Positions 1-9,300 of a DNA stretch of 64,000 bases are shown here, piece after piece. The first letter of the stretch is position 1. The number at the start of each line of letters is the position of its first letter. Where the stretch lies: the NCBI RefSeq assembly GCF_038008685.1, contig NZ_JBBOZQ010000001.1, positions 4,092,001 through 4,156,000 on the forward strand. Direction: 5' to 3'. The notes under the pieces were generated by a model. That model had not been told where the DNA came from and did no database searches. It worked only from the letters and a program-made list of their open reading frames with translations. Source of the DNA: Lysinibacillus sp. FSL W8-0992. GTDB lineage: Bacteria; Bacillota; Bacilli; Bacillales_A; Planococcaceae. A program made the position numbers and the translations under genes.

Positions 1-1057
1 GCTCAGCAGCTAGTAAACCTGCCAAATGTGCAACCTCCACTGAATGTTTTAGGACGTTTTGCCCGTAGCTTGTACGGTATTTCATGCGGCCCAAAATCTT
101 CATTAAGTCTGGATGTAGATTGTGAATGCCGATTTCAAATGTCGTTTGTTCCCCTGTTTCACGAATTTGTTCATCCACCTCTCGACGAGATTTCTCAACC
201 ATTTCTTCGATGCGAGCAGGGTGAATACGACCATCCTGTACCAGCTTTTCAAGTGCAAGTCGAGCCGTTTCACGACGAATTGGATCAAACCCAGATAAAA
301 TTACTGCTTCTGGAGTATCATCAATAATTAAATCGATTCCTGTTAAAGTTTCGAGTGTACGGATATTACGACCCTCTCTACCAATAATACGACCTTTCAT
401 TTCATCATTTGGCAAGTTCACAACAGAGACTGTTGTTTCTGCAACGTGGTCTGCAGCAAAGCGTTGCAGTGCCAATGATAAAATTTCACGTGCCTTTTTA
501 TCAGATTCCTCTTTCACACGCATTTCAGATTCCTTCGTCATTACAGCAATATCAGTCGCTAGCTCTTTCTCTACTTCACTTAAGATAATAGTCTTAGCTT
601 CATCTCTTGTTAATGCAGAAATGCGCTCTAGTTCTGTTTTTTGCGCTGCAACAAGCTCGTCCACTTTGCTTTCCATCTGTTCAATATGCTGTTGTCTTTC
701 AGCTAGAGCTTGTTCCTTACGCTCTAAGCTGGCTTCTCTCTTATTCAGAGCATCATCCTTGCGATCAAGATTCTCTTCTCTTTGCAATAAACGGTTCTCT
801 TGTTTTTGAAGTTCTAAACGACGGTCACGAATGTCATTTTCTGCTTCAGTACGAAATTTGTGAGTTTCATCTTTGGCTTCAAGTAGTGCTTCTTTCTTTA
901 ATGCCTCCGCCTCTCGTTTTCCTTCTTCAACGATTGTTTCAGCGACATGTTTAGCACCAGTGATTTTTGAGTCATTCACTTTTTTCATGTAGATATAGCT
1001 AACAGCGGCACCAACGATGAGTCCAAGCAAAGCGGAGATGATAGTAATTCCATCCAT
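1..1057 (-). CDS. rny: Ribonuclease Y, N-terminal two thirds (3' end outside window)
   Basis: Membrane-anchored endoribonuclease that starts decay of many mRNAs in Firmicutes. The visible 352 residues show an N-terminal membrane helix (about residues 4-24), a long Lys/Glu/Arg-rich coiled coil (about 30-190), a KH RNA-binding domain (about 210-275) containing GRIIGREGR, and the beginning of the HD hydrolase domain. The family is about 520 residues long, so the catalytic His-Asp pair lies beyond the window edge and cannot be checked. The ATG follows a strong AGAGGAGGTG ribosome-binding site. The gene lies downstream of recA but has its own near-consensus promoter, so it is probably expressed independently. 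Identification is secure from the domain order and the recA neighbourhood. Confidence 0.96.
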   Translation of the reverse strand, partial: MDGITIISALLGLIVGAAVSYIYMKKVNDSKITGAKHVAETIVEEGKREAEALKKEALLEAKDETHKFRTEAENDIRDRRLELQKQENRLLQREENLDRKDDALNKREASLERKEQALAERQQHIEQMESKVDELVAAQKTELERISALTRDEAKTIILSEVEKELATDIAVMTKESEMRVKEESDKKAREILSLALQRFAADHVAETTVSVVNLPNDEMKGRIIGREGRNIRTLETLTGIDLIIDDTPEAVILSGFDPIRRETARLALEKLVQDGRIHPARIEEMVEKSRREVDEQIRETGEQTTFEIGIHNLHPDLMKILGRMKYRTSYGQNVLKHSVEVAHLAGLLAAE

Positions 1058-1160
1058 ATGAACACCTCCTCTTGCTATTTGGGTAATACAGGTTCAGTCG
1101 GCGCATACAAAAAATGTACTGCCTATTTTAAAGTCATAATTCAGAAATTATACATATTTA

Positions 1161-1189
1161 ATTGTATAGCTAGCCTCAGGCTCTGTCAA
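1161..1189 (-). promoter_or_regulatory. SigA-type promoter of rny
   Basis: On the minus strand TTGACA (1184-1189), a 17-base spacer and TACAAT (1161-1166) give a near-consensus housekeeping promoter. The predicted leader to the rny start is about 95 bases. No other promoter this strong was seen between recA and rny. Confidence 0.8.
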
Positions 1190-1310
1190 GGATAGACGGG
1201 CATCTGTTCGCCTATCTGCAACAAAAAAAGTAAGTCATATCCATTAGATGGATATATTAACTGTTACTTTTGAGCTAGATAAAATGCCTTCTTCGATGAA
1301 TAATCTTTTT

Positions 1311-1362
1311 ATTAGGATGATGGTTACAATACAATTATTACCACAATTACCGTCATCTTAAT
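1311..1362. repeat. Long hairpin, function unknown
   Basis: A 14-bp stem pairs 1311-1324 with 1349-1362, including two G-U pairs when read as RNA, around a 24-base AT-rich loop. A second small hairpin lies nearby (1237-1244 with 1248-1255, 8 bp perfect, loop TAG). Neither has a T-run on the side expected of a terminator. They sit between the recA terminator and the rny promoter. Confidence 0.5.
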
Positions 1363-1519
1363 ACAATTATTTTAACTTTCTTTGACAAATGAACATATCG
1401 TCTCTTTGTCAGCTGTCCAATCAAAAATTTTATACCCTATTTCACTCATAACTATATCTATAATTTACGTTAGCTATCTATCAATTCCAGTATCGCTACA
1501 ATCTATTAAACTAACAAAA

Positions 1520-1554
1520 AAATCGTTCTTACTTCTTATGAGTAAGAACGATTT
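1520..1554 (-). terminator. Intrinsic terminator downstream of recA
   Basis: A perfect 13-bp stem (AAATCGTTCTTAC with GTAAGAACGATTT) with a 9-base loop is followed on the minus strand by seven T. It lies about 240 bp after the recA stop codon, beyond a diverged repeat copy. Confidence 0.85.
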
Positions 1555-1595
1555 AGAGTGAAGCGAATTGCTATGTTGATTGATTTCCTTTGTAG

Positions 1596-1698
1596 GCGCA
1601 CGCTTTCTGCACAGCACTTCTGTAAGCCTCAACCCTCACTAGCGTAGATTGTTCGTCTTACGTACTATGCGTTACAGCAGAAGTCGCCGACGTGTGCT
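1596..1698. repeat. Dispersed imperfect palindrome, copy A (diverged)
   Basis: Shares the arrangement CGCTTTC..GCA..GTAAGC..CAACCCTC followed by CGTCTTACG and a GTCG..CGTGT right arm with the copies at 21220-21333 and 31599-31712. It is the most diverged of the longer copies. It lies between the recA stop and its terminator. Confidence 0.55.
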
Positions 1699-1792
1699 CT
1701 AACCAACTTATTAAAATGTAACTAGAATGAACTTCTTGATGCATTTTGTCGCATCTTAAGCATTCTCATTCCTTTAGAAGTGAGAACAATAT

Positions 1793-2860
1793 TTATTTTT
1801 TTTCATCTTCAAGAAGAAGCATTAGCTCTTCATCCATTTCCTCGTCATCATGTGCAGCAATTGTATACTGTGTTGCGGCAATTCCGTAAGAAGAACGAAT
1901 TTTATTTGCAATTTCTTCTAAAACAGCAGGATTTTCTTTTAAATATTGTTTTGCGTTTTCACGTCCTTGGCCTAGACGCTCATCGCCATAAGCGTACCAA
2001 GATCCACTTTTTTGAACGATGTCTAATTCTACACCTAAATCGACTGTTTCGCCCTCTTTTGAGATCCCTTCACCGTACATAATATCAACCTCAGCTGTAC
2101 GGAATGGTGGTGCCACTTTGTTTTTTACAATTTTAATTTTCGTACGGTTACCCATAATATCATTACCTTGTTTTATTGCTTCTGCACGACGAACTTCTAA
2201 ACGTACTGAGCTGTAGAACTTAAGCGCACGACCACCAGGTGTCGTTTCTGGATTACCGAACATAACACCAATTTTTTCACGAATTTGGTTAATGAAAATA
2301 GCGATAGTTTTTGATTTATTGATAGCGCCTGAAAGCTTACGTAATGCTTGAGACATTAAACGAGCTTGTAAACCAACGTGAGAGTCACCCATATCGCCTT
2401 CAATTTCAGCTTTCGGTACTAGCGCTGCAACAGAGTCAATAACGATAATATCAATAGCGCCACTACGCACTAACGCTTCTGCAATTTCAAGCGCTTGCTC
2501 ACCAGTATCTGGTTGTGATAATAAAAGTTCATCGATATTTACGCCTAATTTTTGAGCATAAATCGGATCTAACGCATGCTCAGCGTCAATAAATGCTGCT
2601 TGTCCACCCTTTGCTTGTACTTCCGCAATGGCATGTAGTGCAACTGTTGTTTTACCTGATGATTCTGGACCATATACTTCAATAATACGTCCACGTGGGT
2701 ATCCACCTATACCTAATGCGGCATCAAGTGCTAGTGAACCACTAGAAGATGTAGCAATTTCTAAATCTGTTTTTTCGCCTAGCTTCATGATAGAGCCTTT
2801 ACCGAAATTCTTCTCAATTTGTTTTAACGCCTGTTCTAAGGCTGCTTTACGATCACTCAT
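1793..2860 (-). CDS. recA: Recombinase RecA
   Basis: ATP-dependent DNA strand-exchange protein of homologous recombination, and co-protease that triggers LexA cleavage in the SOS response. The 355-residue product has the Walker A motif GPESSGKT (residues 64-71), the conserved loop-2 [12 protein letters not shown] segment and an acidic C-terminal tail. The start chosen is the ATG giving MSDRKAALE, preceded by GAAGGAGGAAAAATA; an in-frame ATG nine codons upstream has no ribosome-binding site. It is preceded by its own promoter with an adjacent LexA box and followed by a terminator, so it forms a separate unit from cinA upstream and rny downstream. Confidence 0.99.
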   Translation of the reverse strand: MSDRKAALEQALKQIEKNFGKGSIMKLGEKTDLEIATSSSGSLALDAALGIGGYPRGRIIEVYGPESSGKTTVALHAIAEVQAKGGQAAFIDAEHALDPIYAQKLGVNIDELLLSQPDTGEQALEIAEALVRSGAIDIIVIDSVAALVPKAEIEGDMGDSHVGLQARLMSQALRKLSGAINKSKTIAIFINQIREKIGVMFGNPETTPGGRALKFYSSVRLEVRRAEAIKQGNDIMGNRTKIKIVKNKVAPPFRTAEVDIMYGEGISKEGETVDLGVELDIVQKSGSWYAYGDERLGQGRENAKQYLKENPAVLEEIANKIRSSYGIAATQYTIAAHDDEEMDEELMLLLEDEKK

Positions 2861-2904
2861 TATTTTTCCTCCTTCAAAACTGTTCACTGTTATTGTCTAT
2901 CTCT

Positions 2905-2933
2905 ACTATACTTGTTTTTTTGAGAACACGCAA
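2905..2933 (-). promoter_or_regulatory. recA promoter
   Basis: Minus-strand TTGCGT (2928-2933), a 17-base spacer and TATAGT (2905-2910), about 45 bases upstream of the recA start. The LexA box lies immediately upstream of the -35. Confidence 0.8.
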
Positions 2934-2941
2934 GAAAAAAG

Positions 2942-2955
2942 CGAACATTTATTCG
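2942..2955. promoter_or_regulatory. LexA (SOS) operator upstream of recA
   Basis: CGAACATTTATTCG matches the Bacillus LexA consensus CGAAC-N4-GTTCG at 9 of 10 defined bases. It lies 8 bases upstream of the -35 hexamer, in keeping with SOS induction of recA. Confidence 0.85.
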
Positions 2956-2973
2956 ATTTTAATCCAAAATAAA

Positions 2974-3002
2974 AATTTGGATAAGTTTTTCCTATCCAAA
3001 TT
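2974..3002 (-). terminator. Terminator after cinA
   Basis: A 10-bp perfect stem (AATTTGGATA with TATCCAAATT) and 9-base loop are followed on the minus strand by a T-rich run. It separates the ymfK-cinA unit from recA. A second small palindrome (GCAATTAC with GTAATTGC, 3020-3044) lies between it and cinA. Confidence 0.75.
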
Positions 3003-3111
3003 CCCATTTTCAACTATTAGCAATTACACTCCAGTCGTAATTGCGCCCAATTTTTTTCGAGCCTATGCATTGCTTCAGCTAGGGTTCTACCCTACTAAAC
3101 CAATTAGCAAA

Positions 3112-4371
3112 TTAAAATCGTTTCATATATCCTCGTTCTTCTAATTGTTGCATTAAATAATGAAATGTAAATTTAACCGCACGTAAACGATTTGTATTGC
3201 GCATACCTGATAAATGCAGTAAATATGTTATTGGCTCTTCGTCGCCTATAGCAATTCCAATCCATACCGTTCCAACTGGCTGATGGTCATGTGCAGTAGG
3301 ACCAGCCGCTCCCGTTAACCCAATACCAATATTCGTACCAAATTTTTCACGCACTGCACTAGCCATTGCTGCAGCACATTCACTGCTGACGATACCATAA
3401 GTATCTAATAATTGTTGGTCAATACCTAGCTGCTTTACCTTGGCATCTTCTGTATAGGTCACTACGCCTCCTATAAGAATATTGCCTACGCCTGGAATCT
3501 CTGCTAGCTCTGATTGAAATAAACCTGCTGTTAAGCTTTCTGCTGCAGAAATCGTTAATTTATTATCTTGCAACATTTCTACCGTTTTCGAGGCAAGTGA
3601 ATCATCATTTATGCCATATTGGAAGTCTCCTACAATAGCACGAATCTCCGCCACTTTATCAGCAATAAGCTGTTGGGCTTCCTGCTCTGATTGCGCCTTT
3701 GCTGTTACACGTAAAGTTACTTCTCCATCAGCAGCTAGTGGTGCAACTGTCGGATTTGTTTGTGTATCTAAAATATCTTGTACACGCACTTCTAACTCAG
3801 CTTCTCCAATGCCATAAAAGCGCATTACATGAGACACTATGACTCCGCCATCATTTAGCATTGTACCAAGCTTTGGCTTCGCTTCAAATTGGAACATCGG
3901 CTCCAGTTCTTTTGGAGGTCCAGGAAGTAAAATGTAGGTACGCTTATCCTTTGTCAAAATCATCCCTGGTGCCATACCATGATGATTAGCTAGCACCTCG
4001 CTACCTGCTAATACAAGCGCCTGCTTGCGGTTATTTTCCGTCATTGAGATGCCTCGTTTAGCAAAAAATTGCTCAATGTATGACAATGCAACTTGATCGA
4101 TTACAAGATCTAGCCCAAGATGACGAGCAATCGTTTCCTTCGTTAAATCATCCTTTGTAGGGCCTAAACCACCTGAAAAAATGATAAGATCAGCGCGCGA
4201 TTCCGCTATGCTTATTGCTTCCTCTAACCGTTTTGAATTATCGCCAACAACGGTATGATAAAACACATTAATTCCTAACTCAGAAAGCTGATTAGAAATA
4301 AACTTTGCATTTGTATTTGAAATCTGTCCAAGTAATAACTCTGAGCCAACTGCAAGGATTTCAGCATTCAT
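3112..4371 (-). CDS. cinA: CinA: competence/damage-inducible protein with NMN deamidase domain
   Basis: Two-domain protein of 419 residues. The N-terminal half (about 1-170, beginning MNAEILAVGSELLLGQ, with FSGGLGPTKDD) is the molybdopterin-binding-like fold. The C-terminal part (about 255-410, with AAESLTAGLF and GLTGAAGP) is the PncC-like nicotinamide-mononucleotide amidohydrolase domain used in pyridine nucleotide recycling. In competent Gram-positives cinA often sits next to recA, as here. The ATG is preceded by AAAGGTC. The gene follows pgsA by 17 bases and ends at a terminator, so it is the last gene of its unit. Confidence 0.97.
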   Translation of the reverse strand: MNAEILAVGSELLLGQISNTNAKFISNQLSELGINVFYHTVVGDNSKRLEEAISIAESRADLIIFSGGLGPTKDDLTKETIARHLGLDLVIDQVALSYIEQFFAKRGISMTENNRKQALVLAGSEVLANHHGMAPGMILTKDKRTYILLPGPPKELEPMFQFEAKPKLGTMLNDGGVIVSHVMRFYGIGEAELEVRVQDILDTQTNPTVAPLAADGEVTLRVTAKAQSEQEAQQLIADKVAEIRAIVGDFQYGINDDSLASKTVEMLQDNKLTISAAESLTAGLFQSELAEIPGVGNILIGGVVTYTEDAKVKQLGIDQQLLDTYGIVSSECAAAMASAVREKFGTNIGIGLTGAAGPTAHDHQPVGTVWIGIAIGDEEPITYLLHLSGMRNTNRLRAVKFTFHYLMQQLEERGYMKRF

Positions 4372-4388
4372 GATTCACAAGACCTTTC

Positions 4389-4967
4389 TTATTTAGACTC
4401 AAGTAATACACGTCGATTTATATAGAAATAATCCCATCCAGACCATAGTGTAAAGAACAATGCTATATATAGCATTATTGTATCAAATGGGATACCGAAA
4501 ATCACAAAAATTGTATTGTGTAAAAGAGCAGCTGCAATAGCTACAATTTGTGCCCATGTTTTAATCTTACCAAGCTGATTCGCCGCTACGACTTCTCCAC
4601 CACCTGCAAGAATTAAACGTAAACCAGTTACCGCAAATTCACGGCTAATAATAACAATAATCACCCAAGCCGGTGCCATACCAAGCTCTACCATTAAAAT
4701 AAACGCTGCAGAGACAAGTAATTTATCCGCTAAAGGATCTAAAAATTTACCAAACGTCGTTACAAGATCATACTTTCTCGCATAGTAACCATCTACCCAA
4801 TCCGTCGTTGATGCAATAATAAAAATAAGAGCTCCTACAAAATGATGGACTGGCATTTCTGCACTAAATAAGTTCATTGTTCCCCAGCCGAAATCAAACA
4901 TCATAACAATTACAAAGAACGGAATAAGTAAGATACGTGAAATGGTAATTTTATTTGGAATGTTCAT
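4389..4967 (-). CDS. pgsA: CDP-diacylglycerol-glycerol-3-phosphate phosphatidyltransferase
   Basis: Makes phosphatidylglycerophosphate, the committed step to phosphatidylglycerol and cardiolipin, in the cytoplasmic membrane. The 192-residue protein carries the complete CDP-alcohol phosphotransferase signature DG-x2-AR-x8-G-x3-D-x3-D (DGYYAR ... GKFLDPLAD, roughly residues 60-83) and several membrane helices. The start is the ATG giving MNIPNKITI, with AAAGGTGTT at suitable distance; the ATG six codons upstream overlaps that ribosome-binding site. It lies between rodZ and cinA as in B. subtilis. Confidence 0.97.
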   Translation of the reverse strand: MNIPNKITISRILLIPFFVIVMMFDFGWGTMNLFSAEMPVHHFVGALIFIIASTTDWVDGYYARKYDLVTTFGKFLDPLADKLLVSAAFILMVELGMAPAWVIIVIISREFAVTGLRLILAGGGEVVAANQLGKIKTWAQIVAIAAALLHNTIFVIFGIPFDTIMLYIALFFTLWSGWDYFYINRRVLLESK

Positions 4968-5015
4968 TTTTCTAACACCTTTCATGATGAAAGAAAGTAG
5001 TCATCATTAGGATGA

Positions 5016-5930
5016 CTACTGTTCTTTATTGAAATTGACGACAATATTTTGCGTTACGATTTGCTGTGCGTACGTTAAAAGTTCGTCATTAATATAAACC
5101 TTAGCTTGAGTTGAATTGCCTAAACGAATACGAGCATAGTTTTGCGCTGTTGCATCAAACTCAACAACTTCACCTGCGTTATAAACACGCGTATCTGCAA
5201 GTAATTCTTGTTGCTGTTGGTCGCGAATACCAATAAATGTAGGACCTGATACTTCAATGCGTATTTTAAATGTTTCAGCACCTGTTAACGTGTAAGAAGT
5301 TGTAGCGCCATCTGCTTCGATTGTGCCTGCTGAAATCGCTTGCTTAACATCTTCTTCAGTTTTACTTTCATCTGGTGTTTCATCTTTTGTTTCATCTGTC
5401 GAATCTTTATCTTTATTAGCTTGAGCCTTTTTATCTTCTTCCGCTTTGTCTTTTTCACTATCAATTGGTTTTGGTTTTTTATCGTACTCCACCACTGGCG
5501 TCGTATCATCATATTCATTTGTTCCAGTTTTACTTTTTGATTGTAAAAGAACCCAAATTGCAACAATAATAACGATAATAAATAAAGCGACAATGACTTT
5601 TGGCATAGCCTCCATCATTTTATTTGAAGGGCTTTTTGAAACTTTTCTTCTAGTTGAAGTTTGAGTCATCGATTGGCTAACTTGGTCGTTCTTTGTGCCT
5701 GGTAATTCGTTTTTATACGTTTCTAAAATTTCCTCTGGATTTAACCCAACAGCCTCAGCATATTGTTTAATGAATGCTCGTACATAAAACGAACCTGGCA
5801 TAATTGAATAATTGCCTTCTTCAATCCCTACTAAATAACGTTTTTGAATTTTCGTTATTTCTTGTAAATCGTCTAAGCTGTAGCCTTTAGACAGTCTCGC
5901 CTCTTTCAGTCGAGTACCTAATTCTGCCAC
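5016..5930 (-). CDS. rodZ: RodZ-like membrane helix-turn-helix protein (YmfM)
   Basis: Cell-shape protein of the MreB-associated elongation machinery. Residues about 5-70 form a Cro/CI-type helix-turn-helix (LGTRLKEARLSKGYSLDDLQ...), residues about 111-129 a single membrane helix, then a strongly charged Lys/Asp/Glu linker, and residues about 200-300 an extracellular beta-rich DUF4115 domain. The GTG giving MAELGTRL is preferred because AAAGTAGGTG sits eight bases before it; a GTG three codons earlier overlaps that site. Upstream of pgsA as in B. subtilis. The linker is low-complexity and probably variable between strains. Confidence 0.93.
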   Translation of the reverse strand: MAELGTRLKEARLSKGYSLDDLQEITKIQKRYLVGIEEGNYSIMPGSFYVRAFIKQYAEAVGLNPEEILETYKNELPGTKNDQVSQSMTQTSTRRKVSKSPSNKMMEAMPKVIVALFIIVIIVAIWVLLQSKSKTGTNEYDDTTPVVEYDKKPKPIDSEKDKAEEDKKAQANKDKDSTDETKDETPDESKTEEDVKQAISAGTIEADGATTSYTLTGAETFKIRIEVSGPTFIGIRDQQQQELLADTRVYNAGEVVEFDATAQNYARIRLGNSTQAKVYINDELLTYAQQIVTQNIVVNFNKEQ

Positions 5931-5955
5931 TAATAACACCTACTTTAATATCAAA

Positions 5956-6744
5956 TTAAAAATTAAATCCTCCAAATGAATCGGATTCGGACATCATATG
6001 ATTTTTTTCCATTATTTCATAAGTAATTTCTTCATCAGGGTGATGACGTAGTTCAATGATATAATCAAAATCCTCAATCTTATATTCAGAATGCTGAATA
6101 AACATATCAGGATGCTCTACTACTTTAATAGAAGGCATATTCATCATTTCACGTACTAGTTGCAAATGTCGCTCGTCCTCGGAACGCCTTGTAACAATAC
6201 CGTCCAATATAAAAATATTATTGTCACTGAATTCATCGCCGGCGAGCTTATTACGAATAGTTTGCTTAATCATTGTAGACGATAAGAAAATCCATTTTTT
6301 ATTGGCACAAACACTTGCCGCAACAATAGATTCTGTTTTACCAACCCGAGGCATCCCACGTATTCCAATGAGCTTATGACCTTCTTTTTTAAAGAGTTCT
6401 GCCATAAAGTCCACTAAAATACCTAGTTCATCTCGTACAAAGCGGAAGGTATTTTTTTCGTCTGCATCTCGTGGAATATAATGACCATGCCTGATAGCTA
6501 AACGATCACGGAGTTTAGGTTGTCGAAATTTAGTAACGTGGATATGTTCCATTGTCGAAACAATTGTACGAAAACGCTCAATTGCTTCATCATTGTCTGT
6601 ATGCACTAACATACCACGTCGATCTTCATCGACACCATTAATTGATATAATATTGACTCGAAGCATCCCTAAAAGTGAAGCAATATCTCCTAATAATCCA
6701 GGGCGATTCACCTGAATTTCATATTCAAAGTACCAATCGCTCAA
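5956..6744 (-). CDS. ymfK: YmfK family protein: ACT-like N-terminus plus P-loop-like motif
   Basis: Conserved Bacilli protein (DUF3388 family) of unknown function, about 262 residues. The N-terminal 80 residues resemble an ACT regulatory fold (YEIQVNRPGLLGDIASLLGML ... INGVDEDRRGML). The C-terminal half has a Walker A-like GMPRVGKT followed by Glu-Ser, suggesting nucleotide binding. I prefer the TTG giving MSDWYFEYE, about ten bases after AAGGGA; a GTG two codons earlier is possible but too close to it. A TATAAT at 6841-6846 on the minus strand may belong to its promoter. First gene of a ymfK-rodZ-pgsA-cinA unit. Confidence 0.9.
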   Translation of the reverse strand: MSDWYFEYEIQVNRPGLLGDIASLLGMLRVNIISINGVDEDRRGMLVHTDNDEAIERFRTIVSTMEHIHVTKFRQPKLRDRLAIRHGHYIPRDADEKNTFRFVRDELGILVDFMAELFKKEGHKLIGIRGMPRVGKTESIVAASVCANKKWIFLSSTMIKQTIRNKLAGDEFSDNNIFILDGIVTRRSEDERHLQLVREMMNMPSIKVVEHPDMFIQHSEYKIEDFDYIIELRHHPDEEITYEIMEKNHMMSESDSFGGFNF

Positions 6745-6940
6745 ACACACTCGTTCCCTTCCTATTAGTTAACGTAAAAAATCTTTTATAAGTTCCATCA
6801 TAGCTGATTTTTTATGTAATGGAAAGTTAGAATACATGGAATTATAGCGTTATTTTTAATTTCTTACTAATTTTTTTTGGTAGTATTGGAAATAGACTTA
6901 CATACGTTCCCTTTTCCGCAATATTATCGATTTTTAATAG

Positions 6941-6971
6941 AAAAAAGAGGAGAGTAGCTCTCCTCTTTTTT
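6941..6971 (-). terminator. Terminator after ymfJ
   Basis: Stem AAAGAGGAGAG with CTCTCCTCTTT and a 3-base loop, followed on the minus strand by a T-run. It starts within the ymfJ stop codon region, so it ends the ymfF-ymfJ unit. Confidence 0.88.
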
Positions 6972-7228
6972 TATTGCACATGTTTATTTTGCACAAGTTT
7001 TACGACACAATTCGCCAATGCATGTTTTTCATCATCAGAGGCAACGCCCCATAAATCCGACAGCACTCGCTCTTGTTCATTTTTAGGATCGACATTAGTC
7101 GCTAAATACTCGCCAATTTGGACAGCAGCCTGTTGAATCATTTTCTTTGGCATACCGCTTGATTCAGCTTGCATTACGTTTTGTCCTAAAAAAGATGTCC
7201 ATTTTTGCCAGTTTTCTAAAATGGTCAT
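6971..7228 (-). CDS. ymfJ: YmfJ, DUF3243 small protein
   Basis: Small soluble protein of 85 residues, of the DUF3243 family found next to ymfI/ymfK in many Bacillaceae. The sequence (LENWQKWTSFLGQNVMQAE ... ANCVVKLVQNK) is predicted helical with no signal peptide, membrane segment or metal motif. Function unknown. The ATG follows AAAGGAGGAGG, a very strong ribosome-binding site. It lies 45 bases downstream of ymfI and directly before a terminator. Confidence 0.92.
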   Translation of the reverse strand: MTILENWQKWTSFLGQNVMQAESSGMPKKMIQQAAVQIGEYLATNVDPKNEQERVLSDLWGVASDDEKHALANCVVKLVQNKHVQ

Positions 7229-7273
7229 ATGTTTCCTCCTCCTTTACACAAGTAGTATGTGCAAAAAGAAATA

Positions 7274-8002
7274 TTATATGTACCAGCCACCATTTAATCG
7301 AATTATTTGTCCTGTCACATAGTCTGCTTTGCCGGATAAGTAGAAACGAACCATTTCCGCTACATCCGTTGTTTGACCGACCGCTCCTAAAGGAATATCG
7401 TCCAAAATATATTGCAATTCCTCTTCACTTAAATGGCTATTCATCGAAGTATTAATAAAGCCTGGCGCAATAGCATTCACACGAATGCGAGACAATGCAG
7501 CTTCTTTGGCGTAGGACTTCACAAAAGCATGCTGCGCGCCTTTCACCGTTGCATAAAGTGCCTCACCTGCGGAACCTGCCTCGCCCCAAATAGAGCCGAT
7601 AAAAAGCACATAGCTCACATCATGGGTACGGAGTTTTGAGGATAATAAAGCCGTTAAATGCATTGGATTTTGCACATGAACACGCCATAATGCATCCATA
7701 TCTTCTACCGTAGTGTCTTCCAGCAATGAATAATGCGCTTGACCATTAGCAAAAACAATTGCCTGTACACTAAATATTTGGGAAGCTAACGCTTGCGCCG
7801 CTGTTATTTTTGTAAAATCACCTTGTACAAGCATAAATTCCTGAGCAGGAAAACGACTTACAAGCGTTTTACATAATGTTTGAGCCATTTGCTCATTGTT
7901 TGAATAATGCACATAGAGAGACCAGCCGTCCTCTGCCAAACTGTGGCAAATAGCACGACCGATCTCACCTGATGCACCTAATATAAGGGCAAACTTTTTC
8001 AC
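7274..8002 (-). CDS. ymfI: YmfI, short-chain dehydrogenase/reductase
   Basis: NAD(P)-dependent oxidoreductase of the SDR family, 242 residues; substrate unknown. It has the dinucleotide-binding motif GASGEIG near the N-terminus, the catalytic serine in FIGSIWGEAG, the catalytic YxxxK as YATVK and the C-terminal GGWYI typical of FabG-like enzymes. It starts with GTG, which overlaps the TAG stop of ymfH by one base (TAGTG), implying translational coupling; GAAGGG lies upstream. Position after the ymfF/ymfH pair is conserved with B. subtilis. Confidence 0.94.
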   Translation of the reverse strand: MKKFALILGASGEIGRAICHSLAEDGWSLYVHYSNNEQMAQTLCKTLVSRFPAQEFMLVQGDFTKITAAQALASQIFSVQAIVFANGQAHYSLLEDTTVEDMDALWRVHVQNPMHLTALLSSKLRTHDVSYVLFIGSIWGEAGSAGEALYATVKGAQHAFVKSYAKEAALSRIRVNAIAPGFINTSMNSHLSEEELQYILDDIPLGAVGQTTDVAEMVRFYLSGKADYVTGQIIRLNGGWYI

Positions 8003-9300
8003 TAGGCGCCCTTCTCTGTTGGTAAAACTTTAAACACAGTTTGTTGAGACTCTCCTTGAATAGAAGCAAACGCTTGCGTTAAATCTTCAATTGTTAATTC
8101 TTCTAAGACAGGCACTACATCAAACAAATTCATATCATTAAACGAGTAACGCGTAAATTGGTTTGCAATAAATTCAATTGAATTTAATGCACGTAAGAAA
8201 AAGCCTATTTTTTTACGCTTAATGCGCTCTAAATCTTCACTTGCAAATTGCGCGTTTTTTTCGTATTTTTCCAATTCGGCTTTAATCGCTTTTTCTAATG
8301 CATCAGGTTCTGTTGAATCCGAACCAATTAACGCAAAGCCAAAACCATTTTCTAAAGTAAAGTCAAATGCGTACGATTCATCAATCAAACCTTCATCATA
8401 CACACGTTCATAAAAATTAGAAGTGCGACCAAAAATAAGTTCTAAAGCAATTTGTACTGATAGCTCATGTTTTAACATTTCCCGACCAGACAAATTCGTT
8501 TCTCGAGCTTTTAAACCAATATAGACCTTAGGCTTTTGAACATCCATGTGTAATGTACGGTCTTTTATGGCAACATCTGTTGGCTCTTCATCAAAGAAGC
8601 GTTGTATTGGTGTAGGCTCTGGAAACTCTTTTTTTCCTTGGTTTTCGCGAATGAACGCCATCATTTCTTCTGGCTCGACAGCACCTATAGCAAATAACAA
8701 CATATTAGACGGATGATAAAACGTATTGTAGCACGTGTATAAATGGTCAGCCGTAATGCCGTCAATTGATTCAATTGTTCCCGCAATATCAATTTTCACA
8801 GGGTGATTATGATACATATTTTCAATCGTACCAAAGTATAGACGCCAATCTGGTTGGTCATCATACATTGTAATTTCCTGGCCAATAATGCCCTTTTCTT
8901 TGTTAACAGTAGCTTCTGTAAAGTAAGGTTCTTGGACAAAATTTAATAATGTTTCTGTGCTTTTATATATATTATCTGTTGATGAAAATAAATATGCAGT
9001 TCGAGTGAAGGAAGTAAATGCATTGGCTGAAGCACCATATTCACTAAATTTCTGGAATACATCTCCATCTTCTTTTTCAAACATTTTATGCTCTAAAAAG
9101 TGTGCGATTCCATCTGGCACTGTAATACTTTCCGATTCACCAAGCGGTACAAATGTACGATCTACTGAGCCGTACTTCGTTGTGAACGTGACAAAAGTTT
9201 TTGAAAAGCCTTTTTTCGGCAAGATATATACATCTAAGCCGTTTTCTAATTTTTCATAGTAAAGTGTTTCATCTAATTGTTTGAATTCAATTGTTTTCAT
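8002..9300 (-). CDS. ymfH: YmfH, M16 family zinc metalloprotease (active-type subunit)
   Basis: Insulinase-like protease of 432 residues. It keeps the inverted zinc motif HFLEH (HxxEH, around residue 67), with the downstream glutamate expected in the following helix, so it should be catalytically competent. It overlaps the end of ymfF by four bases (ATGA), which suggests coupled synthesis and a heterodimer with YmfF, as in other bacterial M16 pairs. Substrate unknown; no secretion signal is visible, so it is presumably cytosolic. Confidence 0.94.
   Translation of the reverse strand: MKTIEFKQLDETLYYEKLENGLDVYILPKKGFSKTFVTFTTKYGSVDRTFVPLGESESITVPDGIAHFLEHKMFEKEDGDVFQKFSEYGASANAFTSFTRTAYLFSSTDNIYKSTETLLNFVQEPYFTEATVNKEKGIIGQEITMYDDQPDWRLYFGTIENMYHNHPVKIDIAGTIESIDGITADHLYTCYNTFYHPSNMLLFAIGAVEPEEMMAFIRENQGKKEFPEPTPIQRFFDEEPTDVAIKDRTLHMDVQKPKVYIGLKARETNLSGREMLKHELSVQIALELIFGRTSNFYERVYDEGLIDESYAFDFTLENGFGFALIGSDSTEPDALEKAIKAELEKYEKNAQFASEDLERIKRKKIGFFLRALNSIEFIANQFTRYSFNDMNLFDVVPVLEELTIEDLTQAFASIQGESQQTVFKVLPTEKGA

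Larger units (their letters stand above)
1058..1792. other. Intergenic region recA-rny (735 bp, no gene seen)
   Basis: Contains the rny promoter, two hairpins (1237-1255 and 1311-1362), the recA-side terminator (1520-1554) and a diverged copy of the dispersed palindromic repeat (about 1596-1698). No open reading frame with a credible ribosome-binding site or family resemblance was recognised. Confidence 0.7.

Noticed and set aside
28-954. Several plus-strand open frames at the left edge
   Set aside because: They lie antisense to rny, have no ribosome-binding sites, and read as low-complexity Leu/Ser/Phe sequence; the minus-strand frame gives a clear RNase Y.
5285-5664. Open frames on both strands inside rodZ
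   Set aside because: They are alternative readings of the Lys/Asp/Glu-rich linker of RodZ and have no independent start signals.
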